From Tulasnella sp. 424 (Eukaryota; Basidiomycota; Agaricomycetes; Cantharellales; Tulasnellaceae), in assembly GCA_019633425.1 (NCBI GenBank), contig WSUB01000050.1, forward strand, positions 124,001 through 188,000: a stretch of DNA of 64,000 nucleotides, given 5' to 3'. The notes beneath the pieces are model-generated. The model had not been told where the DNA came from. It saw only the letters and a program-made list of their open reading frames with translations, and made no database searches. This document shows positions 55,851-64,000 of this stretch, in pieces; within the stretch, counting starts at the first letter, position 1, and every line of letters starts with the position of its first letter. The position numbers were made by a program, and so were the translations under genes.

Positions 55851-57694
55851 ATGGCGCGAAAGGTGTCCGTTGTCCTCCTCTCTCTCTTGTGTCTTTTCCT
55901 ACTCGGAACGGCCATCGTTCTCTCAACAACCAAGGCCTATCTGAAGATCGAGGACTGGGCGTACATCACTGAGGAAGAGGTGCCATGGGATCCAACAGCC
56001 AGCAGGGCCAACGCATCGAGGGCAGGCGAGATTGTGCCAAGAATTTTACACCAGACTTGGAAGACGGATGTCCTACCAGAGGAATGGGCAGGGGCCTCAC
56101 AAGACTGCAGGGATATGCACCCTGACTAGTAAGTCCTTTTCCTGCCATGCAAGGTCTTTGCGATGCGTCCGAAGGCCTTGTTTTCATTTGGAACGCATTG
56201 TTGACGCTTGCTTCCTTCCCGTTGTCCAGCGAATACATGCTATGGACCGACGCCAAATCACGACAGCTCATCGCAGACCACTATCCATGGTTCCTCTCCA
56301 CTTTTGACGGCTACAAGTACAAGATTCAACGAGCAGATGCCATCCGCTACTTCGTCTTGCACCACTTTGGCGGTGTGTACATGGATCTCGACATGGGGTG
56401 CCTCCGGCCCATGGACCCCTTACTCAAGTACCAAGTCATCCTCCCCAAGACCATCCCAGTCGGTGTCAGCAACGATCTCATGACAAGCACAGTGGGACAT
56501 CCTTTCATGGAACAAGTTATCCGAGGGCTCATCACGTTCGACATCAACTACATCCTTAACTACCCTACGGTCATGTTCACCACCGGTCCCATGTTCATGT
56601 CCGCCCAATACGGCTTCTACACGGCATCGCACCCCCCGACTCCTGAAAACCCTTCAGGAGATGTCCGCATCCTGCCAAAGAGCCTGTATGGAAAGAACGC
56701 AAAGCCAGGAGAAGCGCCGCATTCCTTCTTCGAGCACTACTACGGAAGCTCTTGGCACTCGGATGATGCATGGCTATGGACGTTCCTTGGCGTTTGGGGC
56801 ATGCGGTTGATGTATGTCTCCTGCATCGTCGCCGCTATCGTTGGCTTAAGGATGTACGTCTTCAAGAAGAAGGGACATGGCCGTGGGCTTCGAGGCAGGA
56901 GGTTGGTGTTTGGCCGATACGAAGTCCTTCTCCCCCGCTTCATCCATGATCGGGACACGAACACCGCGCAGTTGGACCTTGGCCCATTATCCATGCTCGC
57001 AGGAGGGCACAGCAGGGAGGTATCTGGCTCCTCTACAGCTCTCTCACCTTTGTCATCCGAACCGACTTCGCCCACCGCTACCCCACGTCTCCCTTCGTCC
57101 GTGATACCGCTCTCGGTGGAACTCTCCCCGACTCTTTCCTCCTCTTCATCCCCCGAATCCAACGCCGTCACCGATGCCATCAAGCGAGCTGGCTCTTGGG
57201 TCTTTGGTGCAGTCACACCGTTGTCCGAATACGCTAGTGCAGGTAGCAGGCGCAGCAGCCGTTCAGCCTCCCGCAGTAATAGGCGTCGCCGATCACGAGG
57301 CATCCTCTTCTTCCTCCCTGCCATCTTCCACCCATACTCCTCATCCAATCGCTCTCCAGAGTTCGAACCTATCTCACTTCCTCCAGTCGACTCGGACACC
57401 GAAGCTCAGACCTTCATTCGCCGCAGTCATGGTTCCCACTCGAGGCCGCGTTCACCAATGAGTAAGGGAGAGGAGGCCGAATTGGAAGCTGTTCCATTAA
57501 TGGGAGGCAGACTTGCCGCACCGGAAGTCGGATCTCGCAGGTCATCTATGACCGTGGTACCACCATCGGGATCCGAGTTGCCGCCTCCTCCATACGTCAG
57601 CTCACGAGTGGTATCGCCCGGTGCGACTCTTACAGCTGCTGCAACCTCGACTACTCCTTCCGAGTCCTGGGAGTCTTGGGGAGAACGTCGGTGA
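55851..57694 (+). CDS. SUR1: Inositolphosphorylceramide mannosyltransferase (Sur1/Csh1 type)
   Basis: GT32 glycosyltransferase that adds mannose from GDP-mannose to inositolphosphorylceramide in the Golgi. Two exons (55851-56128, 56230-57694) give 580 residues. An N-terminal signal anchor (VVLLSLLCLFLLGTAIVL) precedes IVPRILHQTWKTDVLPEEW. The catalytic region has EYMLWTDAKSR across the splice, RADAIRYFVLHHFGGVYMDL with the DxD motif completed by DMG, and MTSTVGHPFMEQVI. SWHSDDAWLW precedes a second membrane segment (MYVSCIVAAIVGLRMYVF). The C-terminal tail of about 260 residues is Ser/Arg/Pro-rich and disordered, longer than in yeast Sur1. Confidence 0.92.
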
Positions 57695-60349
57695 AATTGA
57701 TGCCGCGACGGGATACTTTTGAGAACGAATGCCGTATATGACCAATCAACTATGAATTCATCATTATCATCATCATCTTTAAACTCTGAATGTCTTGCTT
57801 TTTTTCACATCGGGTGCTGTTTTTATCGGATCGCTACTCTTTTTCTTTTCCTTTCTCCTCACGGCGGACGAACATGGTTTTGCGCTCTTGAAGGGTCGTT
57901 CCTCACTCTTCCTCTTGTGGGTTTGGGTTCGTTACTCTAGCCGATGAACGCTTCTCCCCCTTTTGCGATTTTGTTTGCTCTGTACCCCTCTCGACGAGCT
58001 CGCTGTCCATTTCCTGTGGTCGTTATTCTTCCCTCGTACATCACTCTTATTTTCCGAGATATCATACCCTCTCCATGCGGTCTCGCTTTGCCCGACTTTC
58101 ACACTTCCCTGCAAAGTTATTCTTAATTAGATGTAGATGGACGAATTATCGATACCCTTTTTCGTCTCCCGGTGCTGGAATCTTCGTCGAGTGTCGTGGG
58201 TCTGCCCGAAGTCCAAGTCGTAGAGCGAACCCTTGAATTTCAACTCCGTAATACTACAGCTACAGTCACAAGCCTCCTGAGTAAGCGGACCGCTTTATTT
58301 TCGAACACTGGGATGTAAGTCAGCTTGATTGAGTTGGACTTGATAACATTGTGTCGGACACCTCCGGATTCACGAGTAGCCGTTGCTGAATCTGAATGGC
58401 CAGATCAAGTTGCGCGTTTGTCTTGCTCTTTTGCCTCGTAACTTCTACCAGTCCCTTTTGAATACGGTGAAACGTTCAGGCAGCAAGTTACCATTCCCAG
58501 CTCTTCCCGTCACAGAACGACTTGGAACTTGTAATCCCCACCAGGACCCCTCCGAACGAGCGGCAAACAGCGGAAAGTTCCCCCCAAACCGGTAAATCCG
58601 TATTCAGTCGTTTCGGTCCCGCCGTACGTTCCGCATTGCCTTTCCCACCAGCGTGCAGGGCTTCAGAATTGCCAGCGTGCCAAGTGATGAGCTTTCCCGT
58701 ATTGGGGTTGGACCGCGTTTCTTCGGCCGCCTAAACTATGGCTATTTTCTTTCTGGATTAGACGAACGCGGGAGCTATGATTCTGTTCCTGCCGCACGTA
58801 GCTATAGTGTTCTTGAAGGGATGGGGTCCAGAAGCCTTCCGTCACGTTGCCTGACCTTCCTTTGCACAACTCACTAGTCCACTCTAAGCTTTCTATAAAA
58901 CAGAAGCCAACGGAATCTATCCAGCCCGGGTTACGGCTCTTAGTGTTGGAGGGTTGGGTGTACCTGCTTCGTTTCTTCATATTCGCCTTTTGGGGGGCCC
59001 TTGGGTTCTCTTGATTGCTTGCTCTGCGATGGAAGGCTTCGGCACGGAAAGCACTCTGCTTCCGAGTAAATCAGCTTCATGATCGATTGGAAAGAGAGCC
59101 GACGGCGAGGCAACCTAAAATTAGGTACCGTTGACCTATTGTAGACATTGTGTCTTCTAGCTCAAGTCTGCGCGCATTCACCTGGGGAGGGTAATGCAGC
59201 TGCATATGGCTTTATGCCCAACTTGTGCTTCTTTCCCGATGGTTCGTGCGGGAGGCAGCAATGGAGAAAAGCGCGCGAAACTCTGTTTCGGAAGGAGAAC
59301 GCTTCAACACAGCATCATTCCGCGTGCTCCCACCTCCTTGCTCTCAACTGGGTATGTTCTCTACATCTTTTCTCAGGCTTTGGCGGGGGCAGGGCGAATT
59401 CTATAACAGACCTGGCTTCCTATGTCTTCCCGACGTGCCTCACTCGGGGAAACACTATTCAGTCATTCGTTCGATAGCAGGCTCAACTTGTTCGAGTTTC
59501 TTCCCGAGAATGGCGATTAGTGGCATCCCGACGAGAAACGCCAGTCCTGGAGGTGACCCGTCAACACCCACCCAAACGGAAAGCGAAGTTTGCCCCGAAC
59601 CTCTTCGCAGGGGCCCGTCTCTTCACTACCTCCCGCAGCCCGCAGCCCTCATCTACAGCCCCGACCGCAATGTCTATTGAATATTCATCCAACCGGCCCA
59701 TGGCTTCAATCCTGATGTTCATATATTATCGCTTCCCTTTGCCAACCCGGATTACTAAAGCTCACTTTGAAACCAGCACATTACCTCCCCCTACCCTGTA
59801 CGTACACGTGCCGACTTTGCCTTCGCTTCGAAATTCCTTGATGGGGAGGCACGGCAAAGGAGAAGTTCAGGGTCGAGAATGCGGTCATTTCCGGGGGGAG
59901 GGAGTCGGTGTGGCGAGACCGAAGCAGGACCGAAGTAATGGGGCTTATTTGAGTTGACAAGAAGCGCGAAGGTTAGCCGCATGCGAAAATATCAAGTTTA
60001 TATCCAACCCTGGCCTCCACACCGCTCCAATGGTTTCCAAGAGAGTTCGTTGGTGTGGACACGGATCGCTCGCCCGGTGCAGTCGGCGGTTGAAGGGAAT
60101 TAGGGAAGGGGAAAAAGCGAAGTCGAAGTAACGACGATCAAACCCCGAGGCAGCCACACGGCGATTGCAATTGGTAACGGGCCGAGAAATTGGGAGATTA
60201 TACGGCCAAAGAACCAAGTTTGATACAAACTGAAAAGAAATCCCTAAGTAAACAACGAAATACGCAGAAAAGAGTGGAAAGAGTGTGAGTGGGGGGTAGA
60301 AGAGGGCAGAACACAGTCTAGTCCGAAAAAGGGTTGAAAAAAAAGGAGC
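57695..60349. other. Gene-poor stretch, nothing recognisable
   Basis: About 2.65 kb without a supportable gene. The first 400 bases are probably the 3' untranslated region of the mannosyltransferase. From 58.1 to 60.2 kb several overlapping open frames of 70-150 codons occur on the plus strand. None shows family motifs, splice-linked partners or consistent codon choice. The last 170 bases match the region downstream of the second P450 gene. It could contain a non-coding transcript, degraded transposon or a fast-evolving secreted protein; none can be supported. Confidence 0.45.
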
Positions 60350-62594
60350 TTAGTCCTTCCGTGGGGCGAAGATGAGGTTGACGCGCTGAGCAGCGGGGAG
60401 AAGCACCTGCAAGATGAAAGACGTTGAATACAACGTGCATGCTGCGAAGACTATTATTGAACCAATGACTTACGAAGGCGAATCGGCAAGCCATCGACTC
60501 GGCCGTAGTCTCTGGTGGAATGACGATGTCGAAATTGCGAATAGTCGCAACGAGAGCTGTAATTCACGTTCAAGACATCAATCCCTGCTTGTCGGTCATG
60601 AAGGACAATCTTCGACGTACCAATACGGAGCATGTACTGGGCCAAGTTCATTCCACCGCAGATACGTCCACCAAGACCGAAAGGCATCATTGCAGACTGA
60701 ACATAGACAGATGATTAGAGTGTGTACGTGTAGTAGTCAAGGTAGGGAAGTTCGACGTACCCTCATCTCCTCAGTCTCGTCCAGCCAACGCTCAGGCTTG
60801 AACGCATAAGGTTCGGAGAAGATATCAGGATTCCGGTGAACCGACCAAGATTGGGTACCAACGATAGCACCTATACCCGACGTTTACTTTTAGCTAAACC
60901 ATGTCGTGACACTCGGTAAAGGAGAACATGACGCGCACCAGCAGGGATTGGAACACCTTTGATCGAAAATCCTCCTTGTAAACTCTCCGGAACGACTCTC
61001 TCCAAAAATGAAGGAGCACTTCCGTAAACCCTCAAACTCTCCTTCACGAATCCGGTCAAATATGGAAGACGGTTGAGCACTTGGAAGTCGGGTATTTTGC
61101 GTTTGCCACCAAGACCGTCGTCGGGCATCAGAGGATCGATTTCTTCTCGGAGTTTCGTAACGATGTCGGGACGATTGGCGAGGATATAGACCATATAGGA
61201 CAAGGTGGTTGATGAGGTGTCAACACCAGCAATACTGTAAGGATCGTCCGTCATTTCCATATGTTAGCCAGTCCTTGTTGCCCGAATCCAGGACGTTTCC
61301 CCCAGGTAGATGAACGTACGTATGACCCATAGCTTCAGAAATAATATCCCTATCACTTAACCGATCCTCAGGCTTGGCCTTCACTTGTTGACGAAGTAAA
61401 CGATGTATCAAGGAAAGGCGTTCGTCTGTTTCACCATCCATGTCGAAGTCTCCGCCGGTTAGGTCGAGCCTCTTGTCGGACTTGACGATCTTGTCTCGCG
61501 CAGCGATGACATATTCGGCGACCTAGTAAGAGCAAGGCTCTAGTGGTTAAAAGGGGGAACGTGTTGGGGCCACAGAATAAAGGCCTTACCCGACGGTCGG
61601 AATCGACAACACGCTTCCAACCCTTAACGGGAATTTGGCAAAGGACATCCCAGAGATGCTTTGGGATCAAGGAGCGGAAGACACCCTGAAAGCGAGCAAC
61701 AAAAACCGAGTTAGATTGACTTGACTGGCTGCAAGTGGACGTTCAGGACTCACTCGAATGGGGAAGAGGTTGATAGAAGTAACAATCTCGCTAGCAGGAT
61801 CCTCCTTGAAGGTCTCAGTGTCCCATTGCTTCAGCGAGTTGATGCGTTGACCGTAGGATGAGATAAAGATGACGTCGACCTTTGACCAACGTCAGAATCC
61901 TTGGCCTCAGCGGATCGCAGGAGGACTCACCAAGAGTCGGCGGAACAAGACCAAGCAATCAAACGACCTTTCACCCTTGTAGGAATCCAACTTCTCGAGG
62001 AAGAGCTGGGTATACTCGTGCATCTCGGGTTGGTACAATGATAGGTTGTTTGGAGTGTAGTGAGGGCCGTAGGCACGCTTCTTTGGAGCGTGGAGGACGG
62101 GATCACTGTGCACCAGAACGCGTAGTCCCTGTCAGCCTTACAGTAGTCGAAGAAAGGAGGAAGTATTCACGTACAGCGTGGTCATTGCATGATCGTTCTC
62201 GTTGGTTAACAAAGCCTTGTAGAACTGCGACTTGGAGAACTTGGATGTCGCGCTGTAGACATATCGCGTTGTCGCTGGGTCCAAGAACGCAACAACGTTG
62301 GGTTCTATGCGGACGACGGGGCCATATTGTTGATGGAGCTCCTCGATGACGAGAGCTAATGAGGGAAAAGTGGTTCAGTACAATGACTGGCTTTATTGTA
62401 ATCCAAGGGATGTCGGTACCTTTTTTGAAGGCCATATCCTGGAACGACAGCCAGGTAGACGAGATCGCGGTGTACCATGGTCCGGGGACATGACGAAGTG
62501 GGTGGAAGAATAAGTTGTAAATCCAGGTTCCAACGGTGTAAGTGGCAAAAGCGCCGCAAATGAAGACGGCGGGGGAGACTGGGAGAGAGTCCAT
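60350..62594 (-). CDS. Cytochrome P450 monooxygenase
   Basis: Heme-thiolate monooxygenase anchored in the ER membrane. The start is the Met of [19 protein letters not shown], whose hydrophobic stretch is the anchor. It is followed by the Pro-rich hinge [13 protein letters not shown]. Hallmarks are the I-helix [15 protein letters not shown], the ExxR motif in [18 protein letters not shown] in [12 protein letters not shown] and the heme loop [15 protein letters not shown] with its Cys ligand. The stop TAA is at 60352-60350 after [10 protein letters not shown]. About ten short exons. The substrate is unknown; the family resembles fungal benzoate/pisatin-type P450s. It is the first of two tandem copies. 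Confidence 0.93.
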
Positions 62595-63235
62595 CTCAGA
62601 GGTTGCAGTCTGTTTTTTGAAAGAGAAGAGAGAGAGAGAGAAACGTAAAAGAGAGGGGGGTGATAAGAGAGGTACTCAAGGTTTCGAGCAAATCAAGCTC
62701 GGTGAAGGTCTTTTTGTTAGGTGGGAGGGAAGAAGAGAACGATGATAAGGGTGGCGTGGTGTTCACCCAGAAAGAGAGTGGAAGACAAGAAGGTGCGAGG
62801 GGGGAAAGAGGGACGAAAAAGATCTTCGACCTCAGGCGAATCAAAGTCCTCGGATAACCTCTTCGCTGGTTCTGCGGTTCCGAGGGAGGGCGACGCTTGG
62901 CCACACAACCCGGTGGTTCCGGTCTCCACCCGCTTCCTCGTTCCCAAAGAGGAAGCGTGACGAGAGAAAAAAAAAGTATAAATGAAAATCATTGTCCGAT
63001 CTTGTTTTGATCTTTTTTTTTGGGCCAGGAATTTGTTAGAGTGGGTGATCGCAGTCGGTAGCAGCCTGAGATGTTGGGCGATCATATGGCAAAAGAACCA
63101 AACATTGATACCAACTAAAAAAAGATCCCTAAACAGATGACGAAAAACGCAGAAAATATTGGAAACGAGTGTGGATGGGGAGTCAAGGGGGGCAGAACAC
63201 AGTCTAGTCCGAGGAGAAGAGAAAAAAAAAAGAAT
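62595..63235. other. Spacer between tandem P450 genes
   Basis: 641 bases containing the promoter of the first P450 gene (purine-rich GAGAGAGAGA run near 62,630) and the 3' region of the second. From about 63,065 to the stop of the second gene it matches 60,180-60,350, showing that the duplication includes the 3' flank. Confidence 0.65.
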
Positions 63236-64000
63236 CTAGTCCTTCCGTGGGGTGAAGATGAGGTCGACGCGCTGAGCAGCGGGGAGAAGCACCTGCGAGA
63301 CGAAAGATGTTTAATACACCGTGCATGCTGCCAAGACTATTGAACCGACGACTTACGAAGGCGAATCGGCAAGCCATCGACTCGGCCGTAGTCTTTGGTG
63401 GGATAACAACGTCAAAATTGCGAATGGTCGCCACGAGAGCTGTGATTCACATCCAATACGTCAGTCCCCGTTTGCGGGTCATGAATCACGATCGTTTAAC
63501 GTACCGATACGGAGCATGTACTGAGCCAAGTTCATTCCACCGCAGATACGTCCACCAGTACCGAAAGGCATCATTGCAGACTGGATATAAATGGATAATT
63601 AGTATGTAACCGTCAACGCAGTGAAGTCCGACGTACCCTCATCTCCTCGGTCTCTTCCAACCAGCGCTCAGGCTTGAACGCATATGGGTCAGGGAAGATA
63701 TCAGGGTTCCGGTGAACAGACCAAGCCTGAGTACCAACGATAGCACCTAATGGGAAACACCAGAGATTTCCGTTAGCTAAACCATGTCGCAACATTCTCC
63801 GAAGAATATGATTCGTACCAGCTGGAATCGGGATTCCCTTGATCGAGAACTCTCCTTGTAAACTCTCTGGAACGACTCGCTCCAAGAGTGAAGGTCCACT
63901 TCCGTAAACCCTCAAACTCTCCTTCACGAATCCAGTCAAGTACGGAAGACGGTTGAGAACCTGGAAGTCGGGCACTTTGCGTTTGCCACCGAGTCCATCA
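63236..64000 (-). CDS. Cytochrome P450 monooxygenase, tandem paralogue (partial)
   Basis: C-terminal part of a second P450 running off the right edge. Exon order and intron positions match the first gene. The ExxR segment is [56 protein letters not shown] and a heme loop near 63,560-63,520 (same FGTGGRICGG-type sequence) also match, and the gene ends in TAG at 63238-63236. Differences are mostly substitutions, and no disabling change was seen in the visible part. It probably arose by tandem duplication with its neighbour. Confidence 0.9.

Noticed and set aside
59148..59957. Overlapping plus-strand frames of 109-151 codons
   Set aside because: No motif, signal peptide or splice partners; three overlapping frames of similar length suggest chance.

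Overview
This is a compact fungal nuclear contig, almost certainly from a basidiomycete and probably an agaricomycete (inference). Nearly every gene is cut by introns of about 45-80 nt with GT(or GC)-AG ends. Intergenic gaps are often under 200 bp. The gene content (fungal GINS, COP9, NDR kinase, MIPC mannosyltransferase, PKR1, SWT1, ELG1, DUF3818-type PX protein, low-complexity Ser/Pro-rich proteins) is typical of such fungi. No rRNA, CRISPR array or convincing tRNA was seen.

Layout. 0-10 kb: the tail of an unknown gene, tubulin cofactor A, the proteasome deubiquitinase RPN11, dihydroorotase URA4, a PUB-domain protein, and a 1,480-residue repeat protein read across four exons. 10-20.8 kb: a two-copy tandem duplication of a [5' flank - pepsin-like protease - DCAF-type WD40 gene] unit. 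The right copy (16.0-20.8 kb) is intact. In the left copy (10.1-16.0 kb) the protease is a pseudogene split by a 2.3 kb insertion that carries an intact aldo-keto reductase gene, and the WD40 gene is reduced to a fragment. 20.9-36.2 kb: CSN4, a BRD8-like bromodomain gene, a candidate seven-membrane-segment protein, a small SWSAP1-like RecA-fold gene, PKR1, PSF3, mitochondrial uL24, DPH6, a small mitochondrial protein and URA3. 36.5-57.7 kb: an NDR kinase (CBK1), a PX protein, DOM34, a bHLH factor, ELG1, a mitochondrial PDK-family kinase, SWT1 and a SUR1-type mannosyltransferase. 57.7-64 kb: a 2.7 kb stretch with no recognisable gene, then two tandem cytochrome P450 genes, the second running off the window.

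Functional themes. Most genes are unrelated housekeeping loci. Several concern ubiquitin and proteolysis: RPN11, the PUB protein, the DCAF-like CRL4 receptor and CSN4, the last two being convergent neighbours. Others concern replication and repair (PSF3, ELG1, the SWSAP1-like gene) and translation quality (DOM34, DPH6). URA4 and URA3 of pyrimidine synthesis lie about 32 kb apart. Five gene pairs are head-to-head with only 117-184 bp between start codons.

The most notable observations are the decayed protease/WD40 duplication with a captured reductase gene, at least seven GC-AG introns in six genes, a 10-nt microexon, the multi-repeat protein, the SWSAP1-like gene and the orphan 7-TM candidate. 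Exon boundaries were worked out by hand from reading frame, splice consensus and family conservation. No search could be run.
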